Below are positions 11,410-22,300 of a stretch of 64,000 bases of DNA, in pieces. The DNA lies in the NCBI RefSeq assembly GCF_017654505.1, contig NC_054541.1, positions 42,619,986 to 42,683,985 on the forward strand. The letters are read 5' to 3'. Below the pieces are notes generated by a model. That model had not been told where the DNA came from. It did no database searches and saw nothing but the letters and a program-made list of their open reading frames with translations. Position 1 is the stretch's first letter; every line of letters begins with the position of its first letter. The DNA is from Polyodon spathula. Taxonomy: Eukaryota; Chordata; Actinopteri; Acipenseriformes; Polyodontidae. A program made the position numbers and the translations under genes.

Positions 11410-14400
11410 TATAATCGTATTTGATAATGTTTGGTGAGCTAAATGTGAACATACTGTTTTATAAAACTTTGCTATTTGTGCACTATACCTTAAAACTGCT
11501 TGACATTTGTTATGTCATTTAGGCCCTATGTGTTATACGCGATGTGCCATTAAATTGACTGCCAATTCCTGAGGTTGACTGTCACTGTATATGACTAGTC
11601 AACGATTTGGTGCTACCCCTAACCGTGACAAATGAAAGGTTTACTTAACCCCCTGCAGTCCATTTATTCAGCGCCTCTCAGGCATGTCAGCTCTAACTTA
11701 TTTTACACGCTCTATTTAAAAGTAATTTTAAGTAAAACAGGTTTAAAAGGCACTGCATATCACAAGGACACTCAGTCTCCTGCCCTGCTCCACTCCTTGT
11801 TCGTTGTATTTATTACGTATCTCTTCATAGCAGCGCATACTGATAAATCATCTTCTGATCACTCGATTTATCACCAAACTCCTCAATAATGCTATCCAAG
11901 TCATTATTTTATTACTATAACTTCTCACAAAAGCTTGGCAAATGTCAGCAATTTTCTTTGAGCGCTGGATACGGAAGCAGCTATCTTGTCCGTGGTGAAG
12001 GTACTATGTGTATTGCTCAGATCCATCTGTTTTTTCTTCTGGCCTCTCTCGGCCATTGAGAAATGTATAAACCCTTTCGGACTGGAAAGGGTTAATACAT
12101 GAAGTAAACATGGATATTATGCTATTGGCGTGTTGCACTAGTGAGGTAAAACTTAAGACAAATGTTCTGACATGAAAATCAAGACTGCTGGAAGAAAACT
12201 GTATTCTATCCTCAGGAAATTCAAGACTAGATCACTACGACTTCCCATCTCAAACAAAAAAGATGTACTGAAACAAATTTTTTTCAAAAGTACTGATAAA
12301 AGTAGCATGCATAGCATCACATTTTCTTTCTCACTTAGAAATAAGCAATAAATATTAGAAAGATTTGATAACTGCAACACAAGTTTAAGCGTTTTACCCT
12401 ACTGCACAACCTTTGTGCAGTAGGGTAATTTGAAGACAAGGAACGTGGGTTATATCCAGGCTGAAAGCTTACCTTACCAACCCGGCTGCTGTGAGAGAAG
12501 TGGAAACAGCCAGCCAAGGAAACATCTGTGCTTCCAGTCTGCACCTCTTCTGTCTAAAGTGGGGTTCATCTTCAACTATGAATTCTGCACTAGAAAACAT
12601 AATTCCAGTGTAAAAAATATATTAACACCACACAGATGCCTCAACGTTTCACAATTTCAATTAACTGAGGAATTCAGTTAATTCACGGTAAGGCCAAGTT
12701 GACGGTAAACTGTACAAGTATCATATTTTCTTGTACTAGTAATTTTCTTTTCAATATTTCCATTTTTTTTTATGTGCAAGTCAGATCGGAATTTATACTG
12801 CAAGTTTTTCATAACACTCACCACCAAAAACAACGGGAAAAAGAAATTCAAGGAGAAATAAATTATATAATTTTTCAAGTAAGGATTATAGAGGGGAAAC
12901 TCCAGGATTATTGTTGTCTGTGTGCACCTTTAAAAAAAAAAAACACTAAGAAAAGGACATGCCGCTATCAGAATAGACTAACCAATTCTCTTGATTTGCT
13001 ACAGAGGTGCCACTGGTCTGGCCATTCGACGGAGAAATGCAGGAGAAATCTGTAACAGGTTGCTGTGAACAGGTCCTTCTACTGACCTATTAGCAAACAG
13101 ATTAGAAATCAGATCTTTAGAGACCAAACAACCTCAAACACATTTCAAAACTTTTGTTATACACAACATCAATTGGCAAGATACTATGTTACTCAATAAT
13201 ATTTTTTTAGGAGAAAGAGCAGGCTTTGCACTCAATACTATTTTACTTAATGTTTTCCATAAATCCATGTTCAAAAGCCTGTGGCGTTACAACACAATTC
13301 TCATCCACTGCTTTGTTTTTAAATGAGCTTTTTAATAAAGATTAGAAGCAGACCTAATTGAAACAAACCTTATTCTTTCTTGCAGCTGTTGTAGAATCCT
13401 TTTGGTTTTTACAACAAACATAAGACTTATCTGGAAAACAAATAATGATTGAAAACAGTAGTGTGTGTTTTTGTTTGTTGTAGGTCGACATCAACAAAGG
13501 GGGTAGCACATAATACAAAACGGACTTGCTCACATTTGATTTGCAAAGATTTAGGGGATTAAATATTTGGAGGTAATAAACTAGCAAGATCCTGGATCAA
13601 GTGTTTAAACAGATTTTGAACTCAACAAAAAGATTAAAAATAAATAAATGAATAAATAAAAACACGGGACTACTAATCTCTGCACTAGAAAACCAGAACG
13701 CTGCAAAGAATAAACAAACAAAGCCTCAGCGTGGCTGTTTTACTAAAGTCAAATATCCCCTTCAATGGTACAGTTAGCTTTATATAGCCTACTTCACAGT
13801 ACATAAACTTTACACACATTTAAATAAATTGAACCAATGAGTAAAACAAATAAATAAAATAATCGTACATGTACATTTTCTCTCATAATCTTCCAAACAA
13901 GACTTGGGACACAGAGGCCTTCTTGAATACTTTCCCCTAAAAAAAAAATAAAATACAAATGACATTAACACATTATTCTAAATATAGACAAAAGTGTAAT
14001 AAACAAGTCGACCACCATGATCTACCTATAAAGCATGCATAGTATAAAACATTATTAGAAGTAGCTCTGCATAATAAAAAAAATTAAAAATAAAACAAAC
14101 ACACATACACATATAGTTCAATATATTGCATTGAACTATCCCAACCAATCACAAGACCAAAGCATAAGTAAGCCACAATGACTTTGATAAGGGCTAACAG
14201 ATGGCTCTTGACCATACATGGATCGCTGAGCTCCACCACACAGCTCTTTTGAAGAATCACATTATTGTTTTTTAATGGGTTTGAAGACAGAAACAACCTG
14301 TAATCTTAGATAGAAACAGGTGCAGTCAATTCAGCAAATTGATGATGCATTTTAAGAATGCAACATGTTAAATAAAACAGGAAACTACTAAAGCTGTAGT

Positions 14401-17400
14401 CTTAGTGTAGATTCTACTGTTTAGGTCAGCTTTTTCATAAACTAAACTGGAATTTCAAGTTTCATCACAATTGCTTACCAGATATCATACTATATCCAAG
14501 GAGCTGAACACCCAACTTACATCCTGGCTCTACTTCTTTGTGCCAGTGAAACTAATTAGTGAGTACAGTAGGAATTAATTCAGTATCCCACCTTGATGTG
14601 CCGTTGCAATATGACAAGCAGCCTTTTCTTTTTTCTTTCTCTTTGTTGCAGCTACATTCCTGTAGCTCTGTTTTATTCACTTTTTTCTTTACTGGAATCT
14701 GAAATGTGCATTAGACAAAGCTTCTCAGGACATCAAAGATGACTTTCAAGACGAACAGATCTAAATGATATTCTTCAATGTATTTATCCAAGACCACTGG
14801 CCATCTTTCTTGCGGAATAAAAATATGAAAACATAATTTAAGAATAAAGCTGTATCCACACTGGAGTCAAATAGGAGTACCCACAGCAGCAGCAAACAAC
14901 GTCGCTTTGAGAACCTGTTTCTGTTTTTTTTTCGTTGCACAACTGGGATGAAACTGACCAATCAGAAGCAAAGTAACACCCTTGACACATGTCAAACACA
15001 TGTCATGCCTTAAAACAAGTTCATTATGGATGACGAAAAGTTAATTTATGAGGTGTAGCAGTATCCATCATTATATGAAACTGAACAACTGCATAGACAT
15101 CCAGAAAAAAGACAATGCCTGGTTGGGTTGCAGGTGGTGCATTTAGCAGCACTGACATTTTCTTTCCAAAGTTGCATAAAAATAGGTTTATTAAATCAGC
15201 AAAAATAAACAGGACCATACATGCAGTCTACATATCCTGCATTTAAATGAAAAATATTAACTTTTGCTGGGTTTTCAAAATGACACAAAAAAGGTCCCAC
15301 ATTCAAACAACTTAAAATGTGACCTAATTTTAACCCATGGCTTTTTTATGGTTTGTTTGTTTTTATGATAAATAACGTTTTGTTCATTTTGTTCCATGGA
15401 ACAAATCCGTGACAAGAAGGTCTTTACATATGCATAAAGTGATGTTTTGTGGAGATTCACCAAACAAACAAAAATATTATCGAGGTTCTACTATTCTATC
15501 TGTTGTAAAACAAAGCTGGCAATACGTTTGTCCAACTAACCTCTCCCTGTCAACTCCTGACAATTGTACTGTACTGTCCCCCTGGACCTCTCGCTCATGA
15601 AGTTGACCATCTCCTCTCCTCCCACCCCTCTCTGCTGTCCTGTTGGGTGATTTCAATATCCATCTCTCCAACCCTACCCACAGATTCCTTCCTCTCCTTG
15701 AACTTCTCTTTCCATCCCCTCCTACCCACAAAGCTGGCCAGCAACTGGACTTCACCTTCTCCAGGGCCTGCTGTCCCTCCACCCTCTGTCAACTTTCTAG
15801 ACCGCTCTGATCACTATAGCATCTCTTTTTTTGTCTCTCCCTACCCCACCTACCGCCGTAACCTCCGCGCTCTCCCCGTCATTGCCTCCACCGCTCACCT
15901 CAATCCCAGCGACAACTCCTCTCAACTCTGTATAGACTCTGCTACCTCTACCCTCTTCTCCCTCACCTCCTCCATTTATCCCCTCACCTTCCAACCTGCC
16001 CGCCCCTCCCCTGGCTCTACTGTGCTCCGTGCGGCAAGAACAGAACTGCGTTCTGTTGAAAAGAAATGGAAGAGAACCAAACTCCCTGCTGCCCTAGACC
16101 TCTACCACTCCCTCTTCTTCTCAACGCTCCTATTTCCAATCTATTATCCAATCCTCCACTAACCCCCGAAAACTATTCTCTACCTTCTCCTCACTCCTCC
16201 CCCCTCTTCCCTCTTCTATCTCTTCTGACACCTTTGCCTCTTTCTTCTCTAAAATCTCTGCTATCTGCAAACACTTTAATACCTCTCCCTCCCCTTCCAC
16301 TCCTACCCCAGCAGCCTGTCTCCCCTACTAACTCACCCTCCTTCTCTCCCCTCTCAGACGTTGACCTCTCCCTCCTCCTCCAGGGCCACAAACCCACCAC
16401 GTGCACCCTGGACCCCCTCCCCAACCAACTCTTTCAAGCTGCTGCCCCTGCTTTACTCCCCTTAATCTCCTCCTTTCTCAACACTTCTCTCTTCTCTAGC
16501 CTCTTTCCTTCTGCCTTCAAACAAGCCTCCTCACCCCCTCCTCAAAAAACTTACCCTTGACTCCACCTCCCTCCAGAACTACAGTCCTGTCTCCCTTTTA
16601 CCCTTCCTCTCTAAAACCCTTGAGTGGGAAGTACACCACCAGCTCTCTGCTTTCCTGTCTAACCACTCTCTGCTTACTCCACTAAAGTGGCTCTCCTGTC
16701 TGTCACTTGTTCACTAAACTCTGCCTGTGCTGGCTCTCTCCTCTGTCCTAATTCTCCTCGATCTCTCTGCTGCCTTTGACACTGTCAATCACTCTATTCT
16801 CCTAACCTCTCTTGCCGACCTGGGAAACTCTGGCCTGCTTTGGCCTGGTTCTCCTCCTACCTCTCCGACCACACCTGCCAGGTAACCTGGCGCGGCTCAA
16901 CCTCCACACCTCACCCTCTCTCAACCCCCAAGGATCAGTCTTGGGTCCTCTCCTATTCTCTCTCTACACCCGCTCCCTGGGCCCCCTCATCGCATCCTAT
17001 GGTTTCTCATACCATTTCCATGCTGATGATGCTCAGATCTTCCTGTCCTTCCCCTTCTCTAACCCCATCATCCCCTCCGATATCTCTACCTGTCTGTCTG
17101 CTATCTCCTCCTGGATGAACTCTCATCACCTCAAATTCAACCTCTGAAATCTGATCGCCTTTTCTTCCCCTCCTCTGATCTCTCTATCTCCATTCCCCTG
17201 GAATCTACCATGATCTCTCCCTCCTCCTCAGCCAAAAACCTCGCAGTAACCCTGGACCCCTGCCTGTCCTGCTCCCAGCACATCTCCACTCTAGTATGCA
17301 CCTGTCGTTTCTTCCTGAACAACATACGAGGAATCAGGCCCTTCCTCACCAACTACTCCATGCAACTCCTTGTCCAGGCCCTGGTACTCTCCCACCTAGA

Positions 17401-19926
17401 CTACTGCAACTCTCTCCTGATCGGCCTCCCTGCGTCTGCCACCCGTCCACTCCAGCTCATCCAGAACTCCACTGCTTGCCTGGTGTTCTCTCTGCCTCGC
17501 TTCTCCCACACTACTCCACTGGCTCCCGATCACCACTCGCATCCGGTTCAAGACTTGTACTCGCCTACCGATTACTTTAGCAGCCTGCACCCACCTACCT
17601 CCAGACCCTCATCTCTCCCTACACCCCCACCCGACCTCTCCGCCTGCACTAGAAGACTGTTGTACCTCCTCTACGCTCCTCTGCCTCCAGAGCCCGCTCC
17701 TTCTCCACCCTCGCCCCGCAGTGGTGCAACGAACCTTCCTACAAATGTTAGGACTGCCCAGTCCCTGACTAACTTCCGGCGCCTCCTCAAGACACACCTC
17801 TTCAGACAACACCTGTAAAACTCAACTCTTCCCTTTTGGACAATATAGCACTCTGCCTTTAATACACTTTAACTTGCACTTATCTGCTCCCTATTTTACT
17901 GTATTTAATCCTGCTCTGAACCCAATCTGTAGTATTTTCTATTTCACCTGCACTCGTATCTAACCCTGATGTAACTATCAACACTTCTCTGCCCCAAAAT
18001 CTAATTGTATTGTGTTTTGTATTTGCTCTTATTAAGACTGAAGTCATTGTATTTTGTATCTTGCTCTTAATTGTACCGTAATTCTTGATATGTATTTTTG
18101 TATACAACTGTAAGTGGCCCCGAGTAAGGGTGTCTGCTAAGAAAGAAATAAATAATATGTGACACATCACAACTGCTGGATATATAGGGATGCTCAATAA
18201 CTCTGATCTATAGGTTTTACAAGTCCAACCTTTATTTTACAACAGAGTTGCTGGAGGTCAGGATGGTAACCTTTTATCAAAACAAGACGGGCGGGGTCAT
18301 GTATTTCCAGTCTTTTGGATCGTTTCCAAGTCGTGTTTGGTGCGGACTGACATTCGGCGACTTCGCTCGCGTCGCTCTGTCCAGTGTGGATGCAGCCTTA
18401 CATTTCAACAATTTACCCCCTATCTTTATAAAGTAATTGTTTAGTTATAAAGTTGGTGTTGAACAAGTTAAACAGAGTAATTAATGCAAGACTACTTGAA
18501 ACCCTGCTACAAATGTGGTCACTGATACTGGCCACCGTTTAAATCTTCAAAAGAAAGGGACTATGAAAACCACCATCTAGAACAGTGTGTGTGATTCTCT
18601 TCAGAATAATTACCTTTAAAAAATTAAATAAACAAAAGTAAAATGCCAGTTTGACTTAGTTTTTTTTTTTTTAATTTATATTTAACATTGATGCCATTTA
18701 TATCACCATTTAGATCAATTGAACAGACCCCACTACCTCATAGCATGTAGGCTGACACTAACCTTCATGCAGCCCAGTACACGATCTTGTTTGTAAATTG
18801 CTTGGAAAGGCTTACGGTCAATAGGGCAGGAAGTGACAGTCTGAAAGGCAGAGGTGTTACATTACAAAGTGCAATTCCATGTGCAAAAGACATGTTCATA
18901 CCCTTCATTGTGATGGCTACGATCTACTGTAATATACACCCAACATGCAGACACAATGTGTAAAAACACCACACTGTTCCATAATAATACAGAGAATTGT
19001 AGGAAACTTACTTCTGCCCATTTCAGAATACAGCTTAGGCAGAAGACATGACAGCAGTTCTCAGGGAGAGCCAACTCCTGCTGCAAGAGGAGGTTGAGAC
19101 AGATGGGACACCTGTCTACTTCTTCATTCACTGCAACAGCACTATCATTATCCTCCTGTCTACTCTTTTTTTCACCTGTTGGTAAAGAAGTCAAAAAGAT
19201 TGAAATCCTCCCCCCGCAGGGAAAAGAACAAACAGTCATTAAGATGAAATAAAATATTATAAAAACTGCACAAGTATCTATGAGATGGCTCTTGAGACTG
19301 ATGAGGCTACAGAAATCCTAAATATGGGTTTGATGTTTTTAATGTGTTTGAAAAGACTGCAAGGACAATACAGCTTTAAACATACAGCTTTTAATGTGCA
19401 GAAAACTACTGAAGCAGTGCCTGAACGTAGTTGCTACTAGAGTCTGCTTTCTTTTTGTTGCAATATTTCTTATTTATGTGTGTCTATAGGAACCCATGTC
19501 ACCTGTGAGACTTGTTTAGCCAAAAGTAGGCCAGCACCACTGTACAGTATGTGCATGAGTAAGCAAACTATACTGTATACCTCATGCAGTTACACAAACT
19601 CAGTGTTAACCCTTTTTTGTGTGCCTAATATAGTTAGCAATCAACAACATCAAGTGATGGAAAAGACATTCCTTTGTGTGCGGTATGCAACAAAGGAGTT
19701 AATGTGTAGCATAAAACCGAGCTCGGTAGCATCATTTTTAAATCCTGGCCACTGTAGTGGCTACTACTTCTTAAAAATAAATAAATAAATACATTGTGTA
19801 AAATTATTCAAAACAAGGTCACATGAGTAACTTCCAGGGCAGCACAGGTTAAAAAAAAAAAAAAAAGCCACCAACACGCTCACCATTATCTCTTCCATCT
19901 GAAGTCTTTGGCTTGTTGCTTCTCAT
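4111..19926 (-). CDS. SCAF11: SCAF11: RING/SR-rich CTD-associated splicing factor
   Basis: SCAF11 (SRSF2-interacting protein, SIP1) is a nuclear factor of spliceosome assembly in vertebrates. Coding segments on the minus strand, in order: 19926-19884 (ATG), 19175-19012, 18840-18763, 14698-14592, probably 13936-13875 and 13430-13369, one or more unresolved exons, 11106-11006, 10308-7882, 7475-7156, 5585-5382, 4952-4833, 4230-4111 (TGA). Phases agree at every resolved junction. Domains: an N-terminal RING (residues about 37-77), a central acidic Ser/Glu-rich region, an RS-rich stretch, conserved blocks [14 protein letters not shown] and [17 protein letters not shown], a Pro-rich segment, and a C-terminal helical module ([27 protein letters not shown]). 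The exons listed sum to about 1,270 codons; the human protein is about 1,460, so a few exons remain unassigned between 11.1 and 13.4 kb. Recognition is from the conserved blocks and synteny. Confidence 0.93.
4833..4952 (-). CDS. SCAF11: SCAF11 penultimate exon, GC donor
   Basis: 120 bases, phase 0-0, acceptor TTTACAG. It encodes [20 protein letters not shown] and continues to VRKAVEK. The only in-frame end that joins VEK to VCQSKSGE of the last exon, as the family requires, is AAG|GCAAGT, a GC donor with otherwise perfect consensus. The nearby GT (GTAAAG, four bases further) would shift the frame. Confidence 0.9.
5382..5585 (-). CDS. SCAF11: SCAF11 exon, probable GC donor
   Basis: 204 bases, 68 codons, phase 0-0, acceptor AAACAG. 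It encodes [20 protein letters not shown] and ends ADSSKKEK. The family has a Lys-rich end here followed by (K)xQIQEKA. The only frame-preserving exit is AAAAG|GCATGT, again a GC donor. GT sites 4 and 10 bases downstream would put a stop or frameshift at the junction. Confidence 0.82.
7156..7475 (-). CDS. SCAF11: SCAF11 Pro/Gln-rich exon
   Basis: 320 bases with a normal GT donor (CACAG|GTAATC) and acceptor TTTTTAG. It encodes a Met/Gln/Pro-rich segment ([18 protein letters not shown] repeats, [17 protein letters not shown]) ending in nine prolines and [15 protein letters not shown]. The same segment occurs in SCAF11 of other vertebrates. It is likely disordered and a protein-interaction surface. 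Confidence 0.92.
7882..10308 (-). CDS. SCAF11: SCAF11 giant central exon (acidic + RS region)
   Basis: 2,427 bases, about 809 codons, acceptor GTTCATGCAG, donor CAAG|GTATTT. From N to C: a basic Ser-rich stretch; a long acidic Ser/Glu-rich tract with imperfect repeats of the kind EAKSP(L/I)(E/G)KA(D/N)S; a basic RS stretch with many Arg-Ser dipeptides after [16 protein letters not shown]; an Arg/Gly/Asp-rich part; then [18 protein letters not shown], the best conserved block. The RS stretch is the expected contact with SR proteins such as SRSF2. Large ORFs on the other strand or in other frames here are shadows of this exon's biased composition. Confidence 0.95.
11006..11106 (-). CDS. SCAF11: SCAF11 exon upstream of the giant exon
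   Basis: 101 bases with acceptor CTTACAG and donor TTTG|GTGAGG. In frame it reads [20 protein letters not shown], then [13 protein letters not shown]. Its last base G completes the codon GAA with the first two bases of the giant exon. It occupies the place of the human segment around EVLPLISSVLPRT. Similarity is modest, but the splice signals and phase fit. Confidence 0.75.
11649..12091. mobile_element. piggyBac-type MITE with TTAA target sites
   Basis: Bounded by TTAA at 11,645-11,648 and 12,092-12,095. The ends are CCCCCTGCAGTCC... and ...GGACTGGAAAGGG, which are imperfect inverted repeats. TTAA duplications with CCC/GGG ends are the signature of piggyBac superfamily elements. The 443 bp interior has no transposase frame, so this is a non-autonomous copy, sitting in a SCAF11 intron. 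Confidence 0.72.
12473..12553 (-). CDS. SCAF11: candidate short SCAF11 exon (uncertain)
   Basis: Acceptor CCACTTTAG and two overlapping donors (GTAAGG, GTAAGC) enclose an open phase-0 frame reading [20 protein letters not shown]. Phase 0 matches the end of the candidate exon at 13,369. The similarity to family members is weak, and neither donor gives the phase needed by the exon at 11,106, so at least one more exon would be required. Confidence 0.3.
13369..13430 (-). CDS. SCAF11: candidate SCAF11 exon
   Basis: 62 bases between acceptor TTTGTTTTCCAG and donor AATAAG|GTTTGT. In frame: [20 protein letters not shown], a basic segment at the place where SCAF11 has a Lys/Asn-rich stretch after the RING. 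It joins in phase with the candidate exon at 13,875. Confidence 0.5.
13875..13936 (-). CDS. SCAF11: candidate SCAF11 exon
   Basis: 62 bases after a strong poly-T acceptor (TTTTTTTTAG), with a weak donor GTACAT. The phase inherited from the exon at 14,592 gives [20 protein letters not shown], and the exit phase fits the exon at 13,430. Similarity to known SCAF11 is low, so it is supported mainly by splice signals and phase. Confidence 0.42.
14592..14698 (-). CDS. SCAF11: SCAF11 exon after the RING
   Basis: 107 bases, acceptor CATTTCAG, donor ATCAAG|GTGGGA. It starts in phase 0, directly continuing the RING exon pair, with [20 protein letters not shown]. In the human protein the equivalent position carries a KVQVKKQLRE-type basic segment, so the placement is good. 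Confidence 0.78.
15500..18155 (+). mobile_element. L2-type (CR1/L2 clade) LINE, 5'-truncated and decayed
   Basis: Inserted antisense in a SCAF11 intron. The piece starts inside the endonuclease (LLGDFNI-like block near 15,640; SDHYSISFF near 15,805). Reverse transcriptase motifs follow: [14 protein letters not shown] (about 16,760-16,800), [20 protein letters not shown] (about 16,930-16,990), [11 protein letters not shown] in place of the YADDTQ catalytic box (about 17,020), and the C-terminal [12 protein letters not shown] block (about 17,395). The 3' end (GTAAGTGGCCCCGAGTAAGG, then GTGTCTGCTAAG) is the typical L2 tail and ends in a short AAATAAAT tract. Several frameshifts and stops make it inactive. 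It is strikingly C/T-rich compared with its surroundings. Confidence 0.85.
18763..18840 (-). CDS. SCAF11: SCAF11 RING exon, second part
   Basis: 78 bases, 26 codons, phase 0-0; acceptor CTTTCAG, donor ATGAAG|GTTAGT. It reads [20 protein letters not shown] and supplies the last pair of zinc ligands (Cys and Asp of CPID). Confidence 0.93.
19012..19175 (-). CDS. SCAF11: SCAF11 RING exon, first part
   Basis: 164 bases; acceptor ACCAACAG, donor GCAGAA|GTAAGT. It contains CPIC (residues 37-40 by my count), then [16 protein letters not shown]. Together with CPID of the next exon this forms a RING in which the eighth ligand is Asp. WAE joined to [12 protein letters not shown] matches the SCAF11 family exactly in layout. 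Confidence 0.95.
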
Positions 19927-19946
19927 TTCAGGTCGCTAGAGGCACG
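19884..19946 (-). CDS. SCAF11: SCAF11 exon 2 with the start codon
   Basis: The acceptor CCTTTTCTTTGACAG ends at 19,947. Twenty bases of 5' UTR are followed by ATG at 19,926-19,924 and [14 protein letters not shown], with donor AATG|GTGAGC. The exit phase (one base) matches the RING exon. No upstream in-frame ATG is seen in this exon. Confidence 0.85.
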
Positions 19947-22094
19947 CTGTCAAAGAAAAGGTAAACAGCTGAAGACAATGGTATGACTGAATGAATTAAA
20001 AGTAAAAACAACTCTCAATTTAACTAACATAAATTAAAATGCAATAAAAACACATTAGCTCTCTTTACACTCACCTTTGTAAGCGCTGCGCAACACTTGC
20101 AATGGTGTAAACAGTGTGTGTGGACACAATGGGTTCCCTATCACAGTAGTGCAAGTGTTTCACTCAAAAAGGTGCCGAATGAAAACTGATCAGCTATGGA
20201 AGCAAGCAACTGCAGACGCTCTGCGTAATGAATCCAGGGTAGAATACATGTGCTGTATGTTATTTTGTGTAGGTGATCAGTTTGGGTGTTCAAGTGTAAC
20301 CAATGGAAACTGGTGAATAACAGTTTTAAAACTGTACTATAAGCAATCAAGATTATGATTCAAAGCCTGTATTTCAGTTACTTTCAATTTCAAACTGGGA
20401 GGAATAATATTCAAGAATCTTAGAGGAGACCACTAGGGGTATGACAATAGACTAGTCACAATACCACAGCAAAAAAATAGTCGCAACTTGCAAAAAAAAA
20501 AAAAAAACAACTTGTTTACGCTATTATAAAGTAGCCTACTTTATTTAAAAGCTTTGTTAAGTAACAGCTTGGAGTTTAAAAGAAGCGTGCATCTTGTGCT
20601 TAAATGTTTTAGTGAATTATAAAACACAGCCTGTATGCCTGTTTGAAGGGATTGCAGATGAGACGAGTGTGACTGCTGAATTAGAATGACAGCTGGTTAA
20701 TGCAGGAATATAAACAGCAATAGTGAGTAAAGGTTACACAGGGACAAAATCCTCTCACACTTAAGAACACATACTACATGAATAAAGTAGTGTTAGGATC
20801 TTCCTTTGTACAGTACTTCGATCTATAATACTACTGTATAAATACAGAAAAAAACTGCCATATTGCAATACTGAAAGTGAATACTAGAAGGAGGATTCAC
20901 ATGGTCTATGCATTAAACAGATTACACTATAATTAATACATTATTGCCACATAACCAACTACTCTTGTTAAACCAGTCTTTTCCATTGTAAATGCCCAAG
21001 TTGTGTCGTATTCTAAATATTTCACTGCATGTAAACATGGGACAGTGATAGCACGCGTATGTACAAACGATCCAACACGTTAATATAGCAACTGAAGTAA
21101 TAAAATACAGCAGAGGTTTGCATGTCCCTTTGAAAATGTCAGACAGCAAGTACTTTAGATTAGACTAGTTAATATGTTTTCAAATGCTTGTTTTAGTTTG
21201 TAAATGATTGTGACATCGTTTATCTGTTGTCAACAGAACTGTAAACATTGTAAGTGCTGGAGAAGTTCAGTGTCTTTGAAGCAGACATAAAGTAGTCTAT
21301 TTCAATACTGCACATTTCATTGTACTAAAGTCTAATAAGGTCCATGGTTGGTACAGTTTCAGAAAAATGTGTGAAAGCAGCTAGATAGACTTTCAGTGCT
21401 TTACTAAACTAAAACAATTTCTAAACAAAACTACAGTACAGATCAAACATACGGTATGCTGAAATTTTTATACAAGAATAAAATTCACTGTATACATGTT
21501 AGAGGCGGGCATGGGTAGAAAATCCGGAACCGGGCACCCACCGTGAAAAACACCCGGGTACCCGGATCTTTTTCATGTAACGATTAAAAAAAACAACGCC
21601 TTTTTCAGTACTGGAAACACTGAAATAACAACAACAACAACAACAATAAAAAAAAGTCATTCATTTCTCGTTTCTTATAAAGACGCCAACATACCTGTAT
21701 TTTGTTCATCGTGATTTTCTTTTGAAACTTCTCCAATCACATGAAAATAATTTGTCATTTTCCTAATATTGGTGTAACAAGTTTTCAAACTTGTCTGGAA
21801 ACGGTGGCCATCGCACTGATAAATATTGGTGGGGTATGGGATTTGTAGTTTTCAATGTGTGATTAACAGTGGGCACAGGGCACCAATAAACTATATTCCC
21901 AGAGTACATTACGACTGAGCTATCTGTGTGTGTGTGTGTTTTTTTTTTAATGTTTTATACTGTCAGCTAAAAAATTAATGTTTACTTTGTATTGTCCTGC
22001 TTTAGGAATTTCTAGTGGCAAACGTGCGCCTAAATTAAAATTTATGTCCGCACAAGCACATTTTTTAGTCGCATATGTGACCAAATTAGCCACA

Positions 22095-22300
22095 GTTAAT
22101 ACTATTGAGATACATATTAATACATTGCATCCCTCCTGCAGAATTCCAGAGGCTGGTAGACTCTATGCCACGGTGCATACAGGCCGTACTGGCTGCACGT
22201 GGTGGCCCAACACCCTATTCAGTGACTTTACATTGGTGTTGCCATTTTTTTGTCCACTACCCGTATGTTCACGTGACCTTCATTCTCATCATGTGGAATA
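22095..22300 (+). mobile_element. transposase C-terminal remnant (Tc1/mariner-like)
   Basis: One plus-strand frame reads IPPAEFQRLVDSMPRCIQAV followed by LAARGGPTPY, the typical C-terminal end of a Tc1/mariner-type transposase. The catalytic core is absent upstream, so only a fragment remains, within SCAF11 intron 1. Confidence 0.55.

Noticed and set aside
12180..12300. Possible extra SCAF11 exon after a TTTGTTTCAG acceptor
   Set aside because: The only open phase does not match the phase of the neighbouring candidate exons, and no convincing donor follows.
21505..21580. Short GC-rich ACCCGGGTACCCGG-type sequence that might be a hAT transposon end
   Set aside because: I could not find a matching inverted end or target duplication nearby.
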